Positions 1-6,478 of a DNA stretch of 13,990 bases are shown piece by piece. The stretch lies in assembly GCA_019419625.1 (NCBI GenBank), contig DXZO01000002.1:20260-34249 (forward strand), read 5' to 3'. The position numbers were made by a program, and so were the translations under genes. The notes beneath the pieces were generated by a model. It was not told where the DNA came from, made no database searches, and was given only the letters and a program-made list of their open reading frames with translations. Numbering within the stretch: position 1 is the stretch's first letter; each line of letters starts with the position of its first letter. The stretch comes from Collinsella sp. Lineage in GTDB: Bacteria; Actinomycetota; Coriobacteriia; Coriobacteriales; Coriobacteriaceae.

Positions 1-93
1 CTGGAGCGCGCCAAGCTCGCTGTGCGCGAATACCGCCGTCGCATGCTGGAGCTCTATGCGCGCGAAGAAGCCGAAGACGACGACGGTAAGTAG
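1..93 (+). CDS. 3' end of an unidentified gene
   Basis: An open frame enters from the left edge and stops at TAG 91-93, leaving 30 codons. The visible tail is strongly charged: an Arg/Lys/Leu-rich helical stretch (ERAKLAVREYRRRMLELY) followed by an acidic end (EEAEDDDGK), as is common at disordered C-termini. I do not recognise the family. The frame is supported by GC-rich third positions and by the rho-independent terminator at 296-335, which would end its transcript. The gene is unusual in having a ~200-nt 3' untranslated stretch made of three hairpin repeats before that terminator. Confidence 0.6.
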   Translation: MERAKLAVREYRRRMLELYAREEAEDDDGK

Positions 94-107
94 TCGATAC
101 TTTCTCG

Positions 108-293
108 GGGAAGCCGCGTCCCGCTTTGAAGGCTCGGAACGGGATGTGGTTTCCGAAACGGGGGCCGTTGGGAAGCTGTGTCCCGGAATGGGCGCTCAGA
201 GTGGGATGCAGTTTCCGCAAGGAGGTCCTGGGGGAAACCGTGCCCCGTTCTGATCCGAAATACTGGGACATAGTTTCCCTTTCATAACAGGAG
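108..293 (+). repeat. Three tandem 62-bp units, each with a 14-bp stem
   Basis: Units start at 108, 170 and 232, exactly 62 bp apart. Each unit opens with a 15-mer of the type GGGAAGCYGYGTCCC and carries, 33 bp later, its inverted partner of the type GGGATGYRGTTTCC (141, 203, 265). The six 15-mers therefore alternate in orientation with spacing 33/29/33/29/33. In + strand RNA the two arms of units 1 and 2 pair over all 14 positions (with G-U wobbles) around an 18-nt loop; unit 3 pairs at 12 of 14. Units 1 and 2 are only about two-thirds identical overall, yet paired stem positions change together (C-G to U-A at stem column 8/41; C-G to U-G to U-A at 10/39). The array fills the gap between the stop codon at 93 and the terminator at 296, so it is probably transcribed as 3'UTR. 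Function unknown. Confidence 0.85.
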
Positions 294-295
294 AA

Positions 296-335
296 GGCGC
301 GCTGTCTGCAGTTGATTCAGACGGCGCGCCTTTTT
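296..335 (+). terminator. Rho-independent terminator of the upstream gene
   Basis: A 13-bp stem (296-308 with 318-330, GGCGCGC core, one G-U pair) with a 9-nt loop is followed by five T residues (331-335) on the + strand. This is a textbook intrinsic terminator for the gene ending at 93 and for the hairpin array. On the minus strand the hairpin is followed only by TTCTCC, so it would be at best a weak terminator for the dehydrogenase gene that ends at 378. Confidence 0.9.
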
Positions 336-377
336 GGTTGAGCTATGTTGAAGCTTGAAGCCAAAGCTTGTGGCTCC

Positions 378-1127
378 TTAGGAGCGGGCGGCTCCGTCGA
401 CGGGGAGCACGGCGCCCGTGACATAGGAGGACATGTCGCTCGCCAGGAAAACAAAGGCGTTGGCGACATCCTCGGGCTCGCCCATGCGACCCAGCGGAAT
501 GGTGGCGATGATGGGCTTGATGACCTCTTCGGGCAGGTTGGCGACCATGTCGGTCTTAGTCACGCCGGGGGCGACGGCGTTGACGCGGATGCCCATGGGA
601 GCGAGCTCGCGCGAGAGCGACTGGACCATACCGTTGACGGCAAACTTGGACGTGGGGTAACCGACGCCGGAGGGCTGGCCGTACTTGGCGACCATCGAGC
701 TTGTGGTAGTGATGGTGCCGCCGTGGCCGGCCTCGGTCATGATCTTGGCGGCAGCCTGGTGGCCATTAAAGACGGCGACGACGTTGAGGTCCATGACCTT
801 TGCGAACTCCTCGGCCGTATAGTTGAGGAGCGGCGAGCGCTGGGAGATGCCGGCATTGTTGACGACCGTGTCCAAGCCGCCCATGTCGGCTGCAGTCTGC
901 GTAAAGGCCTCAGTCACGGCCTCGAGCGAGGTGAGATCGCAGGAGCGACCCCAGACCTTGGCGTCGGGATAGGCGGCTGTCAGCTTCTCAACGGCCGTGT
1001 CGGCAGTCTCCTGGCGCGAGCCAAAGACGGTGACGGCAGCGCCTTCCTCGATAAAACGGCAGGCGATGGCATAGCCGATACCGCGTGTGCCTCCGGTGAT
1101 GATTGCTTTCTTGCCCTCGAGCAACAT
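378..1127 (-). CDS. BaiA-like short-chain dehydrogenase/reductase
   Basis: A 249-residue classical SDR, a cytosolic NAD(P)-dependent oxidoreductase with a Rossmann fold. It shows the cofactor motif TGGTRGIG (11-18), NNAG (90-93), the structural Asn115, and the catalytic Ser144, Tyr157 and Lys161 (YPTSK). The start at 1127 is chosen because GAGAGGAAG lies 5-6 nt upstream and length and N-terminus fit the family; an in-frame ATG at 1199 has no good ribosome binding site. From memory, length and many segments (TGGTRGIG, DLTS, EEF..MD.NV..VFNG, SGVGYP.SK, APGV..TDM, EPE..AN...FLASD, VDGA) resemble the bile acid 3alpha-hydroxysteroid dehydrogenase BaiA of Clostridium scindens more than a generic FabG. 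Arg38 after beta-2, where BaiA lacks a basic residue, suggests NADP(H) preference. Substrate is unproven; a sugar or 3-oxoacyl reductase remains possible. Confidence 0.9.
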   Translation of the reverse strand: MLLEGKKAIITGGTRGIGYAIACRFIEEGAAVTVFGSRQETADTAVEKLTAAYPDAKVWGRSCDLTSLEAVTEAFTQTAADMGGLDTVVNNAGISQRSPLLNYTAEEFAKVMDLNVVAVFNGHQAAAKIMTEAGHGGTITTTSSMVAKYGQPSGVGYPTSKFAVNGMVQSLSRELAPMGIRVNAVAPGVTKTDMVANLPEEVIKPIIATIPLGRMGEPEDVANAFVFLASDMSSYVTGAVLPVDGAARS

Positions 1128-1275
1128 GGTGCTTCCTCTCATCGCGGGCGGACATTCGCAGCACAGCGTAGCGGTAGTCGGAATCGGCCGCGTTTGCATA
1201 TCGGTGAACGGTAGCCCGCGTTACCGATGAGCGGCTCGCGCAAATGTGCTTTGCCGTTGTGCTTAGGGCAGGTGA

Positions 1276-1310
1276 CAAAAGGGCTCCCGTCCCACATCGG
1301 ACGGGAGCCC
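1276..1310 (-). terminator. Rho-independent terminator of hom
   Basis: A perfect 12-bp stem GGGCTCCCGTCC (1281-1292) pairs with 1299-1310 around a 6-nt loop. Read on the minus strand it is followed by TTTTGT (1280-1275). It lies about 30 nt past the hom stop codon and should insulate the dehydrogenase gene downstream, which therefore needs its own promoter in 1128-1275. I see no convincing -35/-10 pair there. Confidence 0.9.
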
Positions 1311-1341
1311 TCAAGGCGCGTATTGCTAGGCGAGCGTTGGG

Positions 1342-2685
1342 CTAGTTCGCCATGACGCCTTCGGTCCAAGCCTCAACGTCCTCGATGCGCAGGACGTTGG
1401 CGACCTCGGCCACGCAGCCGACGCTGGCAAGCTCGGCGGCGGCAGCCTGGACGTCCTTCTCGAGCGCGCGGTGCGTCAGGAAGATGACCGAGCAGGCATC
1501 GCTGACGCCCGATTTGCCGTCCTCGACCTGGTTGATGAGCGAGATCGAGATGTTGTGCTTGGCAAAGATGTCGACCGTCTCGGACAGGGCGCCCACGCGG
1601 TCGGCGACTTTCAGGCGCACATAGTACTTGGTCTGGAGCTCGTCCATGGGCTTAAAGGTGAGGTTGTGGCCATAGGGCTCAATCTCGGGCAGCGGAGCCA
1701 CGCCGCGGCTGATCTGCTCGGAGAGCGACAGGATATCGCCCACGACGGCGCTCGCGGTGGGGAAGGAGCCTGCGCCCGCGCCGTAGAACATGGTCTCGCC
1801 CACGGCGTCGCCTACCACGTAGACGGCGTTCATGGCGCCGTTGACCTTGGCGAGCATATGGTCTGCGGGGATCAGCGTGGGATGCACGCGAACGTCGACG
1901 CCAGCGTCGGTGTTGCGGGCGATGCCGAGCAGTTTGATGGTGTAGCCGAGCTCGCGGGCCTGGGCGATGTCCTCGGCGCCGATGGTGCGGATACCCTGCT
2001 GGTACACATCATCGGTGGTAACGCGGGTGCCAAAGCCGATGGAGGCGAGGATGGCCGTCTTGCTGGCGGCATCGAAGCCGTCGACGTCGGCGGACGGGTC
2101 GGCCTCGGCATAGCCCTTAGCCTGTGCGTCGGCGAGCACGTCAGCGTAATCGGCGCCCTCGGCGTCCATGCGCGACAGGATGTAGTTGGTGGTGCCGTTG
2201 AGGATGCCGGCGATGGTCAGGATCTTGCTACCCACCAGGTCGTGCTCGAGTGTGCTGACAATGGGGATGCCGCCACCGCAGCTGGCCTCGCACTTAATCT
2301 GCACGCCGCACGCACGCGCCTTCTCGGCAAGCGTCTCGACATGGCGGCCCAGCAGGGCCTTGTTGGCAGAGACGACGTGCTTGCCGTGCTCAAAGGCGGT
2401 GGTGAAGATCTCGGTCGCGGGGTGCTCGCCGCCAATCAGCTCGACGACGATGTCGACGGCGGGGTCGGTGACGACGTCATGCCAGTCGCTCGTAAAGGCC
2501 TCGCGCTCAATGCCGGCTGCCTCGGCCTGCTCCCAGGCAAGCGCGCAGGCGCGGGTCAGCTTAAGGTCGATGCCGTAGGCTGCCAGGTACTCATCGTGGT
2601 GGCTCTTGATCAGACGCGCCACGCCGCCGCCGACGGTTCCCAGACCGATCAGACCGACGTTCACGGTACGCAGGGATTCGCTCAT
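1342..2685 (-). CDS. hom: Homoserine dehydrogenase with C-terminal ACT domain
   Basis: Catalyses NAD(P)H-dependent reduction of aspartate semialdehyde to homoserine (EC 1.1.1.3), the branch point to threonine/isoleucine and methionine; cytosolic. The 447-residue protein has the usual order. The Rossmann domain carries GLGTVG (14-19) and SANKALL (106-112). The catalytic domain carries GILNGTTNYIL (160-170) and DVDGFDAASK (200-209), whose Lys209 matches the family's catalytic lysine. A C-terminal ACT domain covers roughly 354-430 (starting YYVRLKVADRVGALSET) and is the usual site of threonine feedback inhibition. The start at 2685 has AAGGAG six bases upstream. Length is normal for the ACT-containing monofunctional type; no aspartokinase is fused. 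The gene is divergent from livJ and has its own terminator at 1276-1310. Confidence 0.98.
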   Translation of the reverse strand: MSESLRTVNVGLIGLGTVGGGVARLIKSHHDEYLAAYGIDLKLTRACALAWEQAEAAGIEREAFTSDWHDVVTDPAVDIVVELIGGEHPATEIFTTAFEHGKHVVSANKALLGRHVETLAEKARACGVQIKCEASCGGGIPIVSTLEHDLVGSKILTIAGILNGTTNYILSRMDAEGADYADVLADAQAKGYAEADPSADVDGFDAASKTAILASIGFGTRVTTDDVYQQGIRTIGAEDIAQARELGYTIKLLGIARNTDAGVDVRVHPTLIPADHMLAKVNGAMNAVYVVGDAVGETMFYGAGAGSFPTASAVVGDILSLSEQISRGVAPLPEIEPYGHNLTFKPMDELQTKYYVRLKVADRVGALSETVDIFAKHNISISLINQVEDGKSGVSDACSVIFLTHRALEKDVQAAAAELASVGCVAEVANVLRIEDVEAWTEGVMAN

Positions 2686-2836
2686 AGATAGCTCCTTCGT
2701 GCATCTTATGGATGGATTAACCGCTTAAAGGTTGAGTGCATTCTAGCGTGAAGTGCAGGCGCGTGCTTGCCAGGCAGCCGGGGCTGTGCAAAACGCTACC
2801 CCCGAAACGCTGCGGAAATATTGGAAACACGCTCGC

Positions 2837-2866
2837 TACAAACGAACTCCCGTAACAAACTGTCAA
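2837..2866 (-). promoter_or_regulatory. Candidate promoter for hom
   Basis: On the minus strand a consensus -35 TTGACA (2866-2861) is followed after 18 bp by TTTGTA (2842-2837) as a modest -10. A start near 2830 would give a leader of about 145 nt before hom. The -10 is weak, so this is only a candidate. Confidence 0.35.
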
Positions 2867-2939
2867 CGTTTGCACCATAAGGTTTGCCCCGTACCGCAAG
2901 ACGGACGCGTCGCGGCCAGCGAAAAAAGGGGACACCATG

Positions 2940-3180
2940 TTTATTCAGAGCGGGAACGCTTGTAACAGAATGGAAACATTACTTTTACACAATAAAGTGG
3001 CATTACTGCATAAAATAGTAGGGAAATGCAGAACTATGGATAAATGAACAAATCCAAAGAAAAGTTGAAATAATCGCCACTTTTCTCAACTAAAGCGTCT
3101 ACTATTTTGCGAACGCCGAACACGGCGAAGGATGGCCTGTCGGGCAATCAAAACCCGACGAGATTTGAGAGGAGAGCCGC
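2940..3180 (+). promoter_or_regulatory. AT-rich upstream region of livJ with inverted repeats
   Basis: The hom-livJ gap (2686-3180, 495 bp) holds no credible gene. Its livJ-proximal part (about 2940-3110) is clearly more AT-rich than the surroundings. It contains a 10-bp inverted repeat AAAATAGTAG (3012-3021) / CTACTATTTT (3099-3108); nested inside that AGAAAAGT (3058-3065) / ACTTTTCT (3079-3086); and CTGCAT (3006-3011) / ATGCAG (3026-3031). Two small GC hairpins follow in the presumptive leader: CGCCG/CGGCG (3114-3127) and GTCGGG/CCCGAC (3139-3159). A -10-like TACTAT (3100-3105) is present, but I find no well-spaced -35. The ribosome binding site GAGAGGAG lies at 3168-3175. The arrangement suggests regulated transcription of the liv operon. 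Confidence 0.45.
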
Positions 3181-4368
3181 ATGTCGAGCCTCACCGGTAA
3201 GTCATTGAACCCTGTTATGAATCGCAGGAGCGTTATCGCGAGCGCAGCAGGTCTGGGGGCAATGTCCATTCTAGCTGGCTGCTCCTCTAACGGCGGCGAC
3301 AGCGGTTCCGCTTCGAGCGACGCTTCGTTTAAGATCGGCACCATCGGCCCGCTGACCGGTGCCGCCGCGTCCTACGGCAAGTCCGTTACCCAGGGCGTCG
3401 AGCTTGGCTGCAAGGATTTCTCGACCAAGGAGCTGCCGCTTGTCAGCAAGGCCGAGGACGACCAGGCCGACGGCGAGAAGGCCGTTAACGCTTTCAACAC
3501 CCTGCTCGACTGGGGCATGCAGGCCCTCGTTGGCCCGACCACCACGGGTGCGTCGGTTGCCGTTGCCGCCGAGTGCGGCAACAACCCCCAGACGTTTATG
3601 ATCACCCCGTCCGCGTCCTCCGAGGACGTCACCGACGGCAAGGATTGCGTCTTCCAGGTTTGCTTTACCGACCCCAACCAGGGCGTCAACGCCGCCAAGT
3701 TCCTGGCAGAGAAGTATGCGGACGAGAAGTTCGTGCTGTTCTATAACTCCGGTGACGCCTATTCTTCGGGTGTCGCGGATGCCTTTAAGGCCCAGGCTGC
3801 TAAGTCCAAGCTCGAGATTGTCGACGAGGAGACCTTTAAGGACGACTCCGCCACGAGCTTTACCAACCAGCTGACCAAGGCCAAAGAGAAGGGCGCGACG
3901 ATGATCTTCGCCCCGATCTACTACACCCCGGCCTCGGTCCTGCTCAAGAACGCCAAGGACATGGGCTACGACGTCAAGATGATGGGCTGCGATGGTATGG
4001 ACGGCATCCTGGGCGTGGAGGGCTTCGACACCTCTCTTGCCGAGGGCCTGCTGCTCATGACCCCGTTCTCCGCCGACGACGAGAAGAACGCCGACTTCGT
4101 CAACGCCTACAAGGATAAGTACGGCGATACCCCCGACCAGTTTGCCGCCGACGCCTACGACGGCGTGCACGCGGTGGCCGAGGCCCTCAAGGAGGCCGGT
4201 CTTGGTGTCGACGCCGACCCGACCGAGGTCGCTGAGAAGCTGTCCAAGGCTATGCTCAAGATCACCGTTGACGGTCTGACCGGCAAGCTCACCTGGAACG
4301 ATAAGGGCCAGGTCCAGAAGGACCCCACGGCGTACGTCATCACCGATGGCAAGTACGTACAGGCCTAA
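3181..4368 (+). CDS. livJ: LivJ-type substrate-binding lipoprotein
   Basis: Extracellular ligand-binding subunit of a branched-chain amino acid ABC importer (HAAT family, periplasmic binding protein type 1 fold). The 395-residue precursor starts at ATG 3181, just after AGGAG. The N-terminus has basic residues (MNRRS, 13-17), a hydrophobic stretch and a lipobox LAGC with Cys34, so the mature protein should be lipid-anchored to the outer face of the membrane, as in Gram-positive cells. A Ser/Gly linker (35-48) leads into the binding domain, which opens with KIGTIGPLTGAAASYGKSV and contains GPTTTGASVAVA and ITPSASSEDVTDG, typical ligand-pocket regions of this family. It is first in the livJHMGF operon and is separated from livH by hairpins that may give it higher expression. 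Leu/Ile/Val specificity is inferred from family; other amino acids or small amides are possible. Confidence 0.93.
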   Translation: MSSLTGKSLNPVMNRRSVIASAAGLGAMSILAGCSSNGGDSGSASSDASFKIGTIGPLTGAAASYGKSVTQGVELGCKDFSTKELPLVSKAEDDQADGEKAVNAFNTLLDWGMQALVGPTTTGASVAVAAECGNNPQTFMITPSASSEDVTDGKDCVFQVCFTDPNQGVNAAKFLAEKYADEKFVLFYNSGDAYSSGVADAFKAQAAKSKLEIVDEETFKDDSATSFTNQLTKAKEKGATMIFAPIYYTPASVLLKNAKDMGYDVKMMGCDGMDGILGVEGFDTSLAEGLLLMTPFSADDEKNADFVNAYKDKYGDTPDQFAADAYDGVHAVAEALKEAGLGVDADPTEVAEKLSKAMLKITVDGLTGKLTWNDKGQVQKDPTAYVITDGKYVQA

Positions 4369-4371
4369 TAG

Positions 4372-4467
4372 ACCGCCTTACATAGAGCGGTTTTGATCCC
4401 AAGCAGGGGAGGTTTTGGCCTTCCCTGCTTGCTTGGTATCTAGGGACAAGGTAACGTCCCTGTTTTG
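4372..4467 (+). promoter_or_regulatory. Three hairpins in the livJ-livH gap
   Basis: The 139-bp gap carries three successive stem-loops in + strand RNA. ACCGC/GCGGT (4372-4391) is followed by TTT. A 12-bp stem, 4401-4412 with 4419-4430, has a 6-nt loop and one G-U pair. AGGGAC/GTCCCT (4442-4461) is followed by GTTTTGT. None has a full U-tract, so they look like partial terminators or 3'-end stabilisers. Such an arrangement would keep the binding protein more abundant than the permease while still allowing read-through into livH. Confidence 0.55.
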
Positions 4468-4507
4468 TACATCAACTGGAAACCTATTCGAAAGGGGGAT
4501 GTGGAAC

Positions 4508-5389
4508 ATGACGGTCTTTATCCAATACCTGGTCAACGGCCTGTCCATGGGCAGCGTCTACGCCATCATCGCGTTGGGCTACACCATGGTCTACGGTATC
4601 GCCAAGATGCTGAACTTCGCTCACGGCGACGTCATCATGGTCGGTGCCTATGTCTCGTTCTGCGCCACGTCGTATCTCGGCCTCCCAGGCTGGGCATCTG
4701 TAATTCTCTCTTGCGCGGTCTGCACGGTTCTCGGTGTTCTCATTGAGGGCCTGGCCTATAAGCCGCTGCGCCAGGCGGGCCCGCTGGCCGTTCTGATCAC
4801 GGCTATCGGCGTGTCCTACTTCCTGCAGAATGCCGCGCAGCTCCTGTGGGGCGCCACGCCCAAGAACTTTACTTCGCTCGTCACCTTCCCGGTGCCGGAG
4901 TTCTTGGCCAAGTACAACGTGAGCGCCGTATCGCTCGTCACCATCGTCGCCTGCCTGGTGATCATGGCCGGTCTGGTGTTCTTTACGGGCAAGACCAAGA
5001 TGGGCAAGGCCATGCGTGCCGTGTCCGAGGACAAGGCCGCCGCTCAGCTCATGGGCATCAACGTCAACCGTACCATCTCGATGACGTTTGCCATCGGCTC
5101 CGCCCTTGCCGCCGTCGCCGGTGTGCTCCTGTGCTCCTACTCGCCGGTCCTGCAGCCCACCACGGGCGCCATGCCTGGCATCAAGGCCTTCGACGCCGCC
5201 GTTTTTGGCGGCATCGGCTCCATCCCCGGTGCCTTTGTCGGTGGCATTCTCATCGGCATCATCGAGGCGATGGCGCAGGCTTACATTTCCACGAGCCTTG
5301 CCAACTCCATCGTCTTTGGTGTTCTGATCATCGTCCTGCTCGTCAAGCCTGCCGGCCTCTTGGGCAAGTACGTTCCCGAGAAGGTGTAG
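4508..5389 (+). CDS. livH: LivH branched-chain amino acid permease
   Basis: One of the two membrane subunits of the importer. The 293-residue protein is almost entirely hydrophobic, with about eight membrane segments. The N-terminal pattern NGLSMGSVYAIIALGYTMVYG (residues 10-30) and the following NFAHGD (36-41) are hallmarks of LivH. The cytoplasmic coupling (EAA-type) loop is around 166-188 (GKAMRAVSEDKAAAQLMGI), where the ATPase subunits dock, and FGGIGSIPGAFVGG (233-246) is also typical. I chose ATG 4508 because GGGGG lies 9 nt upstream and the protein then begins as family members do. The in-frame ATG at 4499 abuts that G-run, and the frame remains open further back. The gene abuts livM. 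Confidence 0.95.
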   Translation: MTVFIQYLVNGLSMGSVYAIIALGYTMVYGIAKMLNFAHGDVIMVGAYVSFCATSYLGLPGWASVILSCAVCTVLGVLIEGLAYKPLRQAGPLAVLITAIGVSYFLQNAAQLLWGATPKNFTSLVTFPVPEFLAKYNVSAVSLVTIVACLVIMAGLVFFTGKTKMGKAMRAVSEDKAAAQLMGINVNRTISMTFAIGSALAAVAGVLLCSYSPVLQPTTGAMPGIKAFDAAVFGGIGSIPGAFVGGILIGIIEAMAQAYISTSLANSIVFGVLIIVLLVKPAGLLGKYVPEKV

Positions 5390-5398
5390 GTGAGCGTT

Positions 5399-6478
5399 AT
5401 GAAGTTTCTTAAAGACAAGCAGACGCGTCACGACTTTGTTACGTACGCCATGTGCATCGTGGCCTTCGCCATCGTGTTCTTTATGCAGTCCAACCATATG
5501 ATACCGCGCATGATCGCCGGTCAGTTGGTTCCCATTACGGCCTACATCGTCATGGCCATTTCCCTCAACCTCGTCGTCGGCATCGCGGGCGACTTGTCGC
5601 TGGGCCACGCGGGCTTTATGAGTGTCGGTGCCTACACGGGCATTGTCACCGCGGTCGCCCTCGAGAGCGCCGTCCCCTCCGATCCAATACGTCTTGTCAT
5701 CAGCATTGTGGTCGGCGCTATCGCCGCTGCCATCTTGGGCTTCTTGATCGGCATCCCGGTCCTGCGCCTGAGCGGCGACTATCTGGCCATCGTGACCCTG
5801 GCTTTTGGCGAGATCATCAAAGAGATCGTCACCTGCCTTATCGTGGGTGTCGACTCCCGCGGCCTGCATGTGATCTTTAACATTACGGGTAACTCCACGA
5901 TCGACGACCTGCACCTGCTCGAGGACGGCACCGCCATCATCAAGGGCGCGCAGGGCGCATCGGGCGTGTCGACCTATTCGACCTTCCTCGCCGGTGCCAT
6001 CCTGGTTATGGTCGCGCTCGTAATTGTACTCAACCTGGTTCGCAGCCGTACCGGTCGTGCCATTATGGCCGTGCGCGACAACAAGATCGCTGCCGAGTCC
6101 GTGGGCATCTCCGTCACCCAGTACCGCATGATCGCCTTCGTGGTTTCCGCTGCCCTCGCCGGTGCTGCCGGCGCCCTGTTCGGCGGTAACTTCTCACAGC
6201 TTTCCGCCACTAAGTTCGACTTCAACACGTCCATCCTCATTCTGGTGTTCGTGGTCCTGGGTGGCCTGGGCAATATGCGCGGTTCCGTTATCGCGGCGGC
6301 GCTGCTCACGGTGCTCCCCGAGTTGCTCCGTCAGTTCTCGGACTATCGCATGCTCATCTACGCCATCGTGTTGATCCTGGTCATGGTCTTTACCAACAAC
6401 CCGCAGCTCAAGGCGTTCTTCGCACGCATTAAGGACCGCTTTGCTCCCAAGAAGGAGGTGGCAGCCGATGCCCAGTAA
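5399..6478 (+). CDS. livM: LivM branched-chain amino acid permease
   Basis: Second membrane subunit, 359 residues, pairing with LivH to form the translocation channel. Diagnostic LivM segments are SLNLVVGIAGDLSLGHAGFM (55-74), LRLSGDYLAIVTLAFGEI (122-139) and the coupling loop GRAIMAVRDNKIAAESVGI (219-237), followed by FVVLGGLGNMRGSVIAA near 284-300. The start is ambiguous. ATG 5399 has AGGTGA, a perfect match to the 16S rRNA 3' end, 5 nt upstream. GTG 5390, directly after the livH stop, would add three residues and has AAGG before it. I prefer 5399. The last 11 bases overlap livG, which implies translational coupling. The C-terminal tail is short, basic and cytoplasmic. Confidence 0.94.
   Translation: MKFLKDKQTRHDFVTYAMCIVAFAIVFFMQSNHMIPRMIAGQLVPITAYIVMAISLNLVVGIAGDLSLGHAGFMSVGAYTGIVTAVALESAVPSDPIRLVISIVVGAIAAAILGFLIGIPVLRLSGDYLAIVTLAFGEIIKEIVTCLIVGVDSRGLHVIFNITGNSTIDDLHLLEDGTAIIKGAQGASGVSTYSTFLAGAILVMVALVIVLNLVRSRTGRAIMAVRDNKIAAESVGISVTQYRMIAFVVSAALAGAAGALFGGNFSQLSATKFDFNTSILILVFVVLGGLGNMRGSVIAAALLTVLPELLRQFSDYRMLIYAIVLILVMVFTNNPQLKAFFARIKDRFAPKKEVAADAQ

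Noticed and set aside
108..293. Hairpin triplet considered as a CRISPR array
   Set aside because: Repeats alternate in orientation, are degenerate, and spacers are not unique 30-40-mers between identical direct repeats; no cas gene is present.
345..1214. Long + strand open frame opposite the SDR
   Set aside because: It is the antisense shadow of a gene with clear family motifs; the product is Gly/Asp/His-rich with no domain and no convincing ribosome binding site, as expected opposite GC-biased codons.
1471..2691. 406-codon + strand frame opposite hom
   Set aside because: Composition is the mirror of hom codon usage (Gly/Asp/Val-rich) and no family is recognisable; hom on the other strand is certain.
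2753..2965. 70-codon + frame in the hom-livJ gap
   Set aside because: No ribosome binding site, no domain and low similarity to local codon usage; the region is better explained as a divergent regulatory segment.
4484..5914. 476-codon minus frame opposite livH and livM
   Set aside because: The product is an Asp/His/Gly/Arg-rich repeat-like sequence produced by the reverse complement of GC-rich membrane-protein codons; livH and livM explain the DNA.
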